Positions 21,357 to 32,810 of a stretch of 64,000 bases of DNA are shown here, piece after piece (position 1 is the first letter of the stretch; each line of letters starts with the position of its first letter). Location: positions 620,001 to 684,000 of the forward strand of contig JAMXSV010000019.1 of NCBI GenBank assembly GCA_027559495.1. Direction: 5' to 3'. The position numbers were made by a program, and so were the translations under genes. The notes beneath the pieces were generated by a model that had not been told where the DNA came from, made no database searches, and saw only the letters and a list, made by a program, of their open reading frames with translations. The stretch comes from Aurifilum marmelostoma (lineage: Eukaryota > Ascomycota > Sordariomycetes > Diaporthales > Cryphonectriaceae).

Positions 21357-23752
21357 TCAAGATGACTCCCCTTTGATGATATCGGCAGCCTGTGAAAAGA
21401 GGCCAAAGTCAGCGGAGCTTGCAAACGAATACGAGGATAATCAAGATGTAGTTCTGATGGAGCACATACCTTCTCTGCAACACCATAAACAGCCGTCATG
21501 ATATGAGTGGCCGGCAACAACGGGATAATGCTGGCATCCACAACACGCAGGTTGCTCGTCCCATACACCTTCAAAGAAGTGTCCACCACGCCTCCCTCCT
21601 CTCGTGGCCCCATCTTGCAGCTTCCGGCCGGGTGGTACAACGTGGCCGCATTGGCGCGAATAAAATCCTCAATATCCGCATCACTCGTCACGTTTGATCC
21701 CGGCGAGGTCTCGACGGGCTGCAGGCACTGGATGGCGGGCGTGTCTCTGATGATCCGGGTATACTTCACCGCTTCAATCAGCACCTGCACATCAATCGGG
21801 TTCGACAGGTATCCTGGCGTGGCGATGGGTGCGTCGAAAGTGCTGTTGGACCCGGCCCGGACAGTCCCACGGGAGTAAGGGTGCTCGAGCCCGAGGACGA
21901 TCGTGCCTGTGTCCCAGATGTATTCCATAATGGCCGAGTCAGTTCTGGTCAGGCGGTCGTTCAGGATGGCTTGCTGCTTCTCGTAGCCGACCACCACCTC
22001 AGCTGGCGTGTCGGCTGGCAGGTACAGCGTTCCGTTTTGGGTGGCGGCCTCAGAAGCGATGGAGGTGTTGTCGGTGAATGTGGTCAGAGGCAAGAACAGC
22101 AAGAAATCACCGGTGGGCGTAGAGTAAGGGCCTGTCTTGTCTTGTTCGTATTCTGCCAATGCCTCGGCGGCAAAGGTGGCATTGCTGGAGAGGTCATTGC
22201 TGGTGATCTCCTCGGTAGTCACTTGGACGCTTTGTCAGGCCGATGTCTTTAAAAACGGCAAGGTACCAGTAATTTGTAAAACTCACCAGTAGCAGCCGTG
22301 TAGAGGAGAACATGGTCCTGGAAGTTCTGCCCAACAGCTGGTAGATCCACCGCTGTTGTGACCCCAATCTCCTCATGCAGGCTGGCGGATCCAATTCCCG
22401 ACACCTGCAGGATCTGCGGCGTGAAGATGGCTCCAGCAGCCAGGATGGCTTCCGTATCCACCGTAATTATCGACCTCTCCGCGTCAACAGATGCTGCGAA
22501 CTGTATTTCATCTTAATATGTATGCTCTTGTTGGATCAGAGGGGTATGAAGCTGTCGCCGAAATGCACGCACCTCTACACCAGTGACCTTGGCCGTGCCG
22601 TCGGATGTGTCCGTAATCAGTCGCGTTACTTGTTGGCCGGTGACGAGGTGGAGGTTCGAACGACTCTTCACGCCGTCATACTCGGCTTCTTCTGCAGAGC
22701 TTCGTGTGATGGTGTCTGGGTCAATGTTATGAGGGCAGAAGTAGCCACCGATCGGTTCCCCAGAGGCCTGGTCCTGCGGAATAGAAATGCCCAATTCCTC
22801 CGCTGCGCCGACGATATTGTCTTGAGGTCATGGCATTAGACATAGCCAGGAACACATCCACTGATTTGCAGATGTCAGAAGGAAGAGTAACTTACGGGTC
22901 AACGGCCAGAAGAACGGCGAATAGCTGACCTGCACATTACCAGAATAGCCGTGCGAATCTGGGTCGGTCTCAACACCGTATTCCGCAACAATATTTGCAT
23001 TGGGTCCCGTGAAGTTCTCCAGCTGTTAACAGGTAAAGAAGAGCAAAAAAGGAAATAGTTAGTTTGGGCTGCTCTCTCTCTCTCTCTCCAGTGTAAATCA
23101 TTTAAGCCTACGAACCTTCTTGAAGTATGGAAACAGCCCAGCATAGTCCCAGCCGGCGTTCCCCAGTTCAGCCCAGGCATCAAAGTCTGCCTTTGAGCCT
23201 CGGTCGAAGACCATGCGATTTAACTTTGTCGAGCCGCCGACGACCTTACCCAGTGGGATTGCCACTTCTCGGTCTTGCAGCTCGGGATTCGCTGCGTAGC
23301 TGATGTTCCAGTCGTACTTGGTGCCGACCGCTCCGCCAGCGAGGCCCGGGATGGTGACGTAGCTCTCGTTCTGGTCGCTGTAGGATCGCCAGTTAGCCAT
23401 TATACTGCCGACCGAGGCGGGTACCTTGACCCCTTGCTCCGAGGCTGCTTCACTCACAAATCTCCAGCCTCGATAACTAGCACGGTTACATCTGCACGAC
23501 ATAGGATGTCAATTTAGACTTGCGGAACAAAGATAGGTAGGTTAAGTTTCGCATGTCAGCGTCTGTGTGTATTGACTTACTGCCGTTCTCAGAAAGTCTA
23601 TTGGCCACGGTCAGGCCAGCAGCACCTGCGCCAACGATGACATAGTCATAGCTGCTGGCGAGATCTCTTTCGCCGAGGTGGACGCCATAGAAGGGAGCAG
23701 CATTGACCACTGTTACAAGCGCCAAAGCCGCAACCTGCCTTTTCGACAACAT
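21357..23752 (-). CDS. secreted GMC oxidoreductase (FAD-dependent)
   Basis: Oxidises an alcohol or sugar with FAD; family members include aryl-alcohol oxidases, glucose oxidases and choline dehydrogenases. The gene has many short introns. Exon 1 (23581-23752) encodes a signal peptide and DYVIVGAGAAGLTVANRL, the FAD dinucleotide fold. Later exons show VTVLVIEAGD, the GMC signature region PLGKVVGGSTKLNRMV and, after several introns, an ATGILTP-like segment (EAILAAGAIFTPQIL). Near the C-terminus come YHPAGSCKMG (active-site His) and ATHIMTAVYGVAEK, and a last small exon ends IIKGESS. Signal peptide and family point to an extracellular H2O2-producing enzyme. I did not verify each middle exon junction, so small disruptions there could be missed. 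Confidence 0.87.
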
Positions 23753-25167
23753 CGTCAAGTATGATAGCTAGCCACAATCAAACGACAGAAGCTCGCATAC
23801 ACAGGCTGTGTGACCAAGATCTCTCAGACATGTGACAGCACCCAGGCAAGACGAGACGTACGCTCTTAAATATGATTTCTCAAGTGTATGTGTTGGGTAC
23901 GCCAACAAGGGACCGACATCGCGGGGGGAAATCCGTTCTTGGATCATCAGCCGGCCAGCCGAGATGCATACCGTCTGGATGTTCATTCCGACTGGCGTCC
24001 CGATGTCGTCAACATCCGGTGGCTGTATTCGGCCCGCAAAATAGCTCACCGCGGCCAGACAGATTGCTTGCTGGAAGTCTAAAAAGGGGATTATATTGTC
24101 TGACTAGTGAATTCCTCCCCCCACATTGCGGAACAGGTTCTGGTGCCAGCTGAGCCTCCAGTGATTGCTTCCATTGGCCCCTTGAATTTGGCTCCGAAGC
24201 CCCCTTCACCAAAGGGCCAAGCGCGCGCGGGCGCTATCGCGGTTTGCTTCAAACAAGGCCCACTCTTGAGTGTATGGACAGGGCCGAGAACGCTTCTTGG
24301 TATTGTCGGCAAGATTGGTGATCAGGGTGTAATTCACGAGAGACGGCCGTCTTTACTACTGCTCCTGGGGCTGCTCGGATTGCTCGCTCAAAGGGGGGAT
24401 TTATTTTCCGCGTGTTCTGGGGACATGAATATGACGACCGCTCTCCTGGCCATGGTAGACGATGCAACATCACAAATTAAACCAGTGGAGACACCTCCTG
24501 CGTACACCTACAGGCTGAATTTAAGGTTTGCAACGTATTCGGTCCCCTCTAGCCCGGAACAGGTATACACCAGCCCGCCCCCAGACCCAACAATACATAT
24601 CGCTATGCTATAATTTAGCCTCCACGCCGTGAGCCATGCTGAGCTCGACTAAAATCTCGCGCTACTCCCTACGATATCCTTGCTGGACATGGAGCGAAGG
24701 ATTCGGGCCTTGGAACGAAACATCTTGGGATCCGTGGATTCGTCTTCTAGAAGCAAACAAGTCAACGTGATTTCTAGGTACTGAGCAATTTCGATGGAAC
24801 AACCTGTCTATCATGCCTCGGCGAACTCGCCACTTCTGACTGATCCATTAGTGTTGAACAAAATGTTCTATTGATCCCGTTCGAGCCAAGAATACGTAAG
24901 ACAACGCCCCTGGTCTACTCTAGCCATGTGCTGTAATTATCTCGATTGCACCACAGCCTTCCTCCGCTTCTGACTGTAATTATGCTCACGTATCGAGTAA
25001 CTCCTTTCGCGCAAGAGAAATTGCCTATGCGTTGTATACTAGGCTACCCTATATTTCTCCATCAGTCCGCACAAGAATGGTTCGAGACAGAGTACACGTC
25101 TCGATGCGGCTTTGAATCCCATGGCGGTGATAGCCGCTAATTACCCCTCAAATGGCTCAGATAACAA
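23753..25167. other. upstream region of the GMC gene and 3' flank of the dioxygenase gene
   Basis: No gene seen. A TATA-like TATTTAA (minus strand, 23866-23872) lies about 115 bases before the GMC start. A perfect 6-bp hairpin stem (CGAGAC/GTCTCG) lies near 25084-25104. Confidence 0.5.
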
Positions 25168-26328
25168 TTACTCATCAGACCCATACTGAGGACGCAAGTT
25201 AAACATCGTGTCTGCCTTCGTCTTCGCGAAATCGTCATCATCGTGGAAATTGGCCCTAACCTCGACCCTCCCCTTGGCTTGTCCCAGAAAGAATTCTTGC
25301 TGCGAGAGAGGGAGATGAAGGCGCTGTGAGAAGTTCGGATGAACGGGGCTCTGAATCTCGCGTTAACCTTATCGTCTCTGCTAATTTATGGTTCAGCATC
25401 GTCTCCCATACTCACCTGATATCCCAGCCCAAGCATGATCCGGTGCGTATCAGAATTATTGGGCATACCAGCATGCCAGGTTCGCAGGTCCCGGATCATA
25501 ATATCGCCGCGGAGGGCCTCGGGCTGAATCGGCGGACGAACAGCTCTCCTGGCCTCCTTGGCCTCATTTGAAATCCAAGGTATGCGGGCGCCCGCTTTAT
25601 ACGCTTTGTTCGAGACGATGCAGTCTTGGTCAACGGTCTGCTGGTCCTCGACTGTGGTGAAGGCAGAGGTCCCCAGCCAGAATTCCGTCGCACCGTTCTC
25701 GACGGAAAAGTCACAGAGCGGGATGTTGGCGATGAAGTAGTATGGGCAGAGAGGGTGGTCGAAGTTTGAGTCCTTGTGCTCGGGCTGACGCATGCCAGCG
25801 GTGTTTGCGAGAGCTGTGTTGGACGTGAGCCAATTCCAGATGGGCTTTTGGCCCAGATATCTGTGAGCAGCCAGGTCAGCATTATGATGATCGGGATCGT
25901 GTTGAAGGGGCCTGCGGGAAAACTCACGCATTGGCTACCTGCAGGAGGAAAGGATTAAAGTATATGTCGTCGTGTAGATGAGCCGGATCATCAACTGGAG
26001 GCCTCTGCAGGAAGTTGGCTTCACGAGAAGAGCTTTGTCAGTGTAGGACACGAATGACTGGACAATGAAGGTAACGCTGGAGCATCTTACATTTTACATT
26101 CTGGTTATACGCCTGGTTCGGATCGGCCATCATCCTCTCAGCCTCCTTGCACATGGCAACATTCAGCGCGTCGATGTGGTCCTTTTTAATAACATTTCTC
26201 AAAACAACTAGGCCGTCTCGATGCAGCGCCCCGAGCACCTTCTGCAGGTTGCGTGGCGAGTAAGCCCCGGCCTCCCGTTCCCCGTCAGTCGGCGCAATGG
26301 CCTGCGGAGCGTCGTCCTCGCCGTTCAT
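25168..26328 (-). CDS. phytanoyl-CoA dioxygenase (PhyH)-like Fe(II)/2-oxoglutarate oxygenase
   Basis: Hydroxylates an unactivated carbon using Fe(II), O2 and 2-oxoglutarate. Exons 26098-26328, 25928-26004, 25416-25860 and 25168-25299 join in frame to 294 residues. The iron-binding facial triad is visible: His and Asp in PEHKDSNFDHP and the distal His in NSDTHRIMLGLGY, where the following Arg would bind 2-oxoglutarate. Other family marks are DGLVVLRNVI near the N-terminus, FNPFLLQVANAYLG, FSVENGATEFWLG and LRGDIMIRDLRTWHAG. No targeting signal is seen. Many fungal PhyH proteins act in secondary metabolism rather than on phytanoyl-CoA, so the substrate is open. It shares a 1.2 kb divergent promoter with the GFA-domain gene. 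Confidence 0.9.
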
Positions 26329-27552
26329 TTCTGCGTGCAACTAAAGACTGAGTTCAGTGACGGTTCTGTGGGTGACTGCGGATATTGTTGTTGTCGTCGT
26401 CTTGTTCTTGCAGACTTCCCCGCTTGCTTATGGCGGGGCACGCCGTTTCTCAAAGCCCATATTGTGAGATGAGGAATGATAACACCGGCGGATACCGGCG
26501 CTAAGTCGGAGCGGGATTTGGGCAAGGGGCATGCTTCCTTAGCACACTTACTGCAATGTCCTTCCTAAGCTGGTACGGTAGTCTGGCGGGCTGCAGCCCA
26601 TCAGAACAGCCAATACAAAGCCCGAGAGTCGGTACATGCTGTGGGGAGTCGAAGCACTCGTTCATGTCTCTCTCTGCCTTCGTTTCTTGATAACAGAAAC
26701 CGTCTTGCCTGATGGAGACTGACGCATCAGAAGAGACCTTGTGAGACCCATATAACTGACACATATTCGGTTGAAATAGCTCTGCAACACGATGTTCGCG
26801 AGTTGAGCAGTTGGCTGCTCGCTCAGAACGCAGCGACAGTCTGCTGGAACCCCGCTGTAAGCAAGGTCTCCAAGCTTGTGATTGGGTTGCATCACGGTTA
26901 TATGAGAAAGCGAACTGACAATTGCTGATAGACATGACTGGTTTGCCTTTCGGGAATAGATTGATTGCGTCATCTAGCATACTTCTTTTCTTAAGTATGT
27001 CATTGCTAAGCTCACTGCACACCGAGATACCAGACTTCACGCAGACTTAACGTTTCTTCCCTGTAGCGAGAACCCTATCGTTATCCGAGGTCGATCCAGA
27101 CGCCCTAAGTTAGAAGCCTGACATTTCGCAATAGGATTGTAGCTGACAATTCACCGGAAAGCATCATTTATCTATCTGCGCCCCATATTTATTCTCTCCG
27201 GTTCAATGATTATTGGGTGCTGGTAGATTCAGGCTGACAATGATCTAAAGACCTTCGTTTTCAGCTTTACGTGCATGATAGTTTTGATAACGATCCTTTC
27301 GGGGAACGCCCCATGAGGCTTGGGGGCTGACGGGCCTGTCCTCGCGTCAGAATTGAATCTCTTTTCGGATAAGAGCCCTGCTGCGCCGCAGTCAGGCCTC
27401 ATTATGCCATACATATATATACAAGCCAACTTCAACTCCTCCTGCTCGAGTTCCCACTGGAACAGTTCCCCTCCAAAGGTGCTCTTGAGCAACGACATTC
27501 CTTGCGAGCCTACATATCAATCGGCGATCTCGAAAGAAACATAGGCGTGAAG
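26329..27552. other. shared divergent promoter region
   Basis: 1.2 kb between the dioxygenase (-) and GFA (+) start codons. No convincing gene; open frames on the minus strand lack motifs. A TATA-like element lies at 27414-27421. Confidence 0.55.
27414..27421 (+). promoter_or_regulatory. TATA-like box of the GFA gene
   Basis: TATATATA about 135 bases before the start codon at 27553. Confidence 0.45.
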
Positions 27553-28792
27553 ATGCCTGTCGTGCGACAAGAGACGGGACTGAGCTTGGGTCGCCCCTAT
27601 TCCAAGTCAAACCCACCACCGTACGCAGATGATAGTCGCGCCGCCGGCATGACCTGGTACAAGGGGAACTGTCACTGCGGCAGGAACAAGTTCGAGGTCA
27701 CGGTGCCTGAGGTCACTCGGGCCACGGGCTGCAACTGCACCCTCTGCCACAAGTCGGGCTACCTGTGGGCGTTTCCCGGTGAGGGTCACCTACAGTACAC
27801 TCAAGGCAGTACCGATACGTTGGGGGACTTTGAGACGGAGGCTTTGAGACACGAGGTTCGTTGCGTGGAGCAGCGTGAGCTCAGTATGAGGTTGTGTGTG
27901 CGCTCTAATTTTATGTTTTGCAGTTCTGTACTTTTTGTGGCACGGGGCTCTACGGAACGCATAAAGCGGGACCTTTGGAGGGTAAACTAGGCGTCAATGT
28001 TGGTCCTCACCGCAGACAACAAAGCACATGTGAGAGTCAGGAGCTGAAGTAACGTTACAATGGCAGGTTAGGGCTCTGATCGGTGTGAACCCTTTCAAAA
28101 TCGAAGTTGAGACAAAAGAGTAAGTCTGAGCTCCCTCTCGTCTTGTTGTATTTCCTTGCCAATACGAAGTATGAACTGATGCTTTCAAGTACCGCTGGGA
28201 GTATTGAGGAGACACCCGTTCAGATCCCGGACGCCTTGACCCAGAAAGCATCATCCGAAGCGCAAGCCAGCCAGGATAGCAAGAGCAGAATCTACACGGG
28301 GTCCTGTCAGTGTGGCACGGTGGCATTTGCCGTGGTGACACCTGCTCTCAAGGACGTCGAGATCAAAGAGGATAACTGTAGCATCTGTGTGAGAGTACGT
28401 TGGTCGTCATACAAGTCATCTCTAGGATTGGATAAAGTTCTGACACTTCTTCATAGCGAGCGGCTGCAAGTATCTACCCCGACAAAGACCAGGTCACTCT
28501 TGTGGGAGAAGAAAATACTACGGCCTACTCGTTCGGCCGAAAGTTCAACCTCGCTCCGTTCTGTAAGACCTGTGGCGTGGCATGCCATGGCGTGCCGCTG
28601 GGTCCCCCTCAGGAGCTGGTTGATAAACTACCGAAGGCGAAGCAGATGTTTGTAGAGCAGCAGAGACGGATTCGTCCGCTGTATATCAGGGCGATGAATG
28701 ATGTCGAGTGGGATGAGATCAAGGTGGAGAAGAGTGATGAGGGTACAGAGGGGTATGTGGTTCCAGAGCATGATGACTCAAGTGGGCTTTAA
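27553..28792 (+). CDS. double GFA/CENP-V domain protein
   Basis: GFA-type zinc domains are found in glutathione-dependent formaldehyde-activating enzymes and in CENP-V-like proteins; activity in most fungal members is unproven. Exons 27553-27855, 27924-27998, 28067-28119, 28190-28394 and 28457-28792 join in frame to 323 residues. Domain 1 has CHC (40, 42), CNCTLC (60, 62, 65) and FCTFC (103, 106). Domain 2 repeats the pattern: CQC (183, 185), CSIC (207, 210) and FCKTC (248, 251). Typical members have one domain of about 130-190 residues, so this is an internal duplication or fusion with both zinc sites kept. The first intron has a weak donor (GTTCGT). Divergent from the PhyH gene and convergent with the dehydrogenase gene 206 bases on. 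Confidence 0.88.
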
Positions 28793-28998
28793 TGCAGCAA
28801 TTTGGAAAGAAACAGTACGATGTATCTCTATAGAACTGGCCTCTAAAGTTTACTACGCCGGTAATATGTATACAGTTGTGCATAGTGATTCTGTACCCAC
28901 TAATCCCAAGAAGCCCAAAAGAAACTCAACGCACGTATGCTATCCCGAATGCGCCATATGGTGAAGCCCAGCATTTGTCTAAACCCAAATTCCCTTGC

Positions 28999-30330
28999 TC
29001 ACCTCTTGAGTTCGTTGACCAGCTGTTCACCATTGAAAAACCGCTCGACATTGAGAGCAAGGATGCCCAAAACCCTGTTGAACTGGCCGGTCGACTGCCA
29101 GCTGACATGAGGCGTGATCAAGCAGTTCTTTGCCTTCCACAACGCATGGTCTTGTGGCAACGGCTCCGGATCCGTCACATCCACGGCCGCGCCGCGGATC
29201 TTGTCCTGTTCCAGTGCCTCGACCAGGGCTTCTGTGTCAACGATCGGGCCGCGTGCAATGTTGACGACAAACGTCTTCTTGGTGCTCAGGATGTCGAATT
29301 GCTCCGTGGAGATGAATTTCTCGGTTGCCTTGGTCAGCGGGAGTGAGATGACGAGCATGTCGAGCCCTTGCGCCAGAAACTTGTTCAGGTCTGCCTTGGT
29401 CGTGCCGTTGAACCACTCGCTTGGAAGGGTTCCCTCCGGATCGCCCAGCCCGGGCACGCAATAGGCACGGTCACGCCGAGATTCGGGCGTGAGTCGAGGA
29501 GTCGAGGTGAAAGCAAGGATTTCCATGCCCATTGCTTTACATACACGAGCGACTTGGCGACCGATAGCGCCGTAACCAAGAATACCACTAACGGGTGACA
29601 CGGTCAATCAAAAGTTTATCTCTAGATTCGATGGTATCGTCAGGAATAAAGAGATTACATCGACTTACACTCGTGCATTGATAGAGTCTGCTGCCCAAGC
29701 TGTGGTGGGGGCTACTTTCCAAATGCTTTGCTTCTGCTGCTTTTCATACCTGGGGAAATCATTGCGGAACCTGAGCCAGCTTCCGATGACCCATTCGGCG
29801 ATTTGAGGCCTGTCGTAGTGTTCGTTAGCAAGAGCTCAAGGTCCTCATACCAAATTGTATACCCATGGACTCACGCAGAAGAGCCACTGGTCGTACAGAA
29901 TGGCACGCTCTTGTCCAGATATTTGGGGTGGTCAGCCCAGAGGTCAGTTCCCGCCGAGGTGACCTGGACAAACCGAAGCTTGGGCACCAGCTCTAATTAT
30001 TGCATTTTATCAGTATATGTGGTTACCAGGATTACCAAAGGGGGAAAAGGAACAGGAGGACGAGAGTAATGGCTATTGCGCAGTCAACACACCTGCAGGC
30101 GCTGGCATGTATGAAAAGAGCATCGTTACGTCCTCGAAAACGGCGGGGTCCTGTTCCGTGGGCTTGATGGGGGTTCCATCTGGCTTCATGGTGCTTGCAA
30201 AGCGGATTTCGAGCTTCCCGGGGCATTTTTGTAGCAGACTTTCCTCCCACTCCGTGCGGCGCGGTCCGGGATACATGGTCAGCAGAATATCCCTTGATAC
30301 ATGGTCTGCGATCCCGTTCGGTTGTGCCAT
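28999..30330 (-). CDS. D-isomer-specific 2-hydroxyacid dehydrogenase
   Basis: Interconverts a 2-oxoacid and a D-2-hydroxyacid with NAD(P)H. Exons 30093-30330, 29875-29992, 29669-29809 and 28999-29587 join in frame to 361 residues. The Rossmann motif VGILGYGAIGRQVAR starts at residue 166. The catalytic set is complete: Arg in VNIARGPIVDTEAL, Glu in DVTDPEPLP and His in NCLITPHVSW. The substrate loop FVQVTSAGTDLW and PQIAEWVIG lie before the NAD domain. Related fungal proteins reduce glyoxylate, hydroxypyruvate or longer 2-oxoacids. Its nearness to a PhyH-like oxygenase, which in one family role makes 2-hydroxyacyl products, is suggestive. No targeting peptide is obvious. Confidence 0.92.
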
Positions 30331-31277
30331 GGTGACCCCAGTATTTGCAGGCGCTCCTGAGGTGTAACTGTCCGCGTCGACGCGAGACGTGGACGACCCA
30401 GCTTGTTAGACTAGTGTTATGATGGCACTGGCGACAATTCAAACTCCTCCGACCAAAACCCGGCTAGGCGTAGAGATCTCTGAAATCTGGCGGTGCGTAG
30501 GATATGCAATTTGGCTGATTTGCAGTCGACGTTGTGGGTCGGATGGATTCATAAATACTCGGTCGTATGCATTGGTGATTGTTTGTTTGCTTGATGTTTG
30601 TTCTCCGGCCGACGGTATTGATTGCTCCGGGTTTGTGCGAGGTCGGAGGTAAAAGATGGTATATAATTACAGTTGCGAGGCCAGCACCATTTTAACTCCG
30701 CCTGCTCCGCCTTTTAGTCCATTCTCGGTAGGAGAAAAATCAAGGTCAGCGAAAGCGGAACACCGCCGATTGATTACTCTTCGATGAGCGAACAGGCCCG
30801 GTGCGTCAGGTACGAAATAATTCCTTCACCGATAAGATTCACGGCCCGGTGGGTTTACGGTTGCCGGGCTTCAAGCCTCGGGGATTTTTTTTTTTCTTTC
30901 TTTTCAGCACTGGCCATGATATTGTTCTGCTCCTCAGACTTCTCTGCCTTACATGGACGGCTAAGCTATCAGTGATCTCAATCGTGAAAGATCGTGTCCT
31001 TCCCTCGGTTGTGGTCCCGGTCGATGATCGAGGAGGCCCCGACAAACTGACCGCATTTCACGAGTACTTGTCATCGACCTTTGACGGGTCCCGATTAGGA
31101 GTATGCCCACTCTAACATGACGTCGCTGCTGCATTTCGGGGACATATTCGCCTCTCAGGCCAGCTAACAACTTTAGGCCTCTATAATTGTCCATTTGAAT
31201 AGAACTGCCTTCTTAACAGCCCCAGATCTAACATCGTATCATATAGGTGTGCTTCGTTCCCGGGCACCCCTCGATGA
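30331..31277. other. upstream region of the dehydrogenase gene
   Basis: No gene seen. Includes short T-rich runs near 30886 and the 3' flank of the acyltransferase gene. Confidence 0.6.
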
Positions 31278-32810
31278 TCACCTCATAGGCAAAACAGACA
31301 CTTTCTCCGATGCATCAAGCTTGACGTACTCGACCAGCCTGTTGGTCAACTTCTCGCAAAACGGATCGACATGGCTCATCCACAAGTTGGCAATGCCGTA
31401 CAGCATCGGCAGCCACACAATCTGCCAGGCCACAAGGGTCAGGTTTCCAGGATACTTCAGCCTCGTGATAACCATCTCTCCCTGATCGTTCTCGTGATCA
31501 GGGAGCGTCTGCACCCCATACAGCATCCACACTAGCACCGTCTTCAGCAGGGGCCCGTGCAGGAGGTACACGGCAAAGCTCATCCTGCCAAGAAACAGAA
31601 GATACCTGCTGCTCAAGGCCCTCTGCAGGAGGGGGCTGAAGATGACGCCGATGGTGATGAACTCGAGACCGATGCCGCTTGCGAAACGCGGAAAATCTGG
31701 GTTGTTGGGGAGGATCGGCCTCATGATGTTGAGCAGGATGCGTGACCAGGTCATCCACTCGGCATGTCCCTCTGGGAACGAGGCGAACGTGAGTCCTATG
31801 AATACTAAGACGCCAGAGGTGATGGCGCTCGTGCGGGGACGGCTGGCGATGAAGGCCGTGAAGGGTTCATGATTCTGGAGGTCGGCAACGAGTGTGCCCC
31901 AGAAGAATTGCATTCCGAAAGCCGCTAGATAGTCAGCGAGAGTATGCCGTCAGCCGATTTCCCAGGAAATAAGTGTTCTTGTTGACGGCGACAAAGAAGA
32001 AGGTGAAGTAGTGACCTACAGTCTGAAGCACAAAAAAAGTAGACCCACAGCCCAAAACTCGCCCACATGCGACATCGAGGCCTTACGTACGCTGTCGCCA
32101 CCATATAGGCATAAATCCACATGCTACCCTTGAGAAGCGGTAACAGCGTCCACTGGTTGTTATCGTAGTCGTTCATACTCCGCGTCCACGTCGTCACAAT
32201 GTTGTATGCCAAAGTGACAAATGCCACGCCCAGATAGGCGATCCTGTTGGGCGACTGGACATCCACCCACCAGCTGTCCTGGTGCTTGGCTATCGTGTAC
32301 AGACCAAGCTCGGCCAGAAGAAAACTGAAGCATGTCGCCGCTGCGGCGGGCAGAAACAGGCGCGGGAAGCGCCGCAGGGCCGACTTACTGATGGAGACGA
32401 ACGCGGCCTCTTGGTTGCCCTGCTTGTACAGCTTGATGGGCTTGAGGGCGCAGACATAGCCGGTGACGAAGGCGAAGATGGTCACGCCGATGCGCCCCTG
32501 GATGAGGATGCGCAGATAGGGTAGCTGGAAAAAGCGTGGTGCCGCGTCTTCTTGCGAGGTCGATCCGAAGAGCTCGCCGTCCCAAGCTCGCGCCAGGTGG
32601 GTGAGCACAACCAAAGCCGATGCAATACCACGAAGCCCCTGAACAGGATTACGTTAGCAAAAGAAGCAGAATGACAGGTGTGTATTGTGAGAACTGTGAG
32701 GGCAGTATTGCCATCGACCGCCTCTGACATATCTTCAGAGGAACGGCACTAATCAGCCGATATTCACTCACATCTACCCACTTCACATTGCCCTCTTTTC
32801 CGATCGCCAT
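31278..32810 (-). CDS. membrane acyltransferase 3 family protein
   Basis: Multi-pass acyltransferases of this family (OafA/YrhL-like) transfer acetyl or other acyl groups to sugars, lipids or secondary metabolites. Exons 32772-32810, 32020-32638 and 31278-31924 join in frame to 434 residues. The hallmark N-terminus reads KWVDGLRGIASALVVLTHLARAW, broken only by the first intron; the His of LTH is the family's proposed catalytic residue. Several hydrophobic helices follow (GVTIFAFVTGYVCALKP, FLPAAAATCFSFLL, LLFLGRMSFAVYLLHGP). The last motif, FLGRMSFAVYLLHGP, is also typical. It is tandem to the dehydrogenase gene and could decorate a product of the block, but that is inference. Confidence 0.9.

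Noticed and set aside
24107..24613. 168-codon frame on the plus strand
   Set aside because: Begins with GTG rather than ATG and shows low-complexity Leu/Pro composition without a motif.
26501..27040. 179-codon frame on the minus strand upstream of the dioxygenase
   Set aside because: Non-ATG start, no motif, and it falls inside a plausible promoter region.
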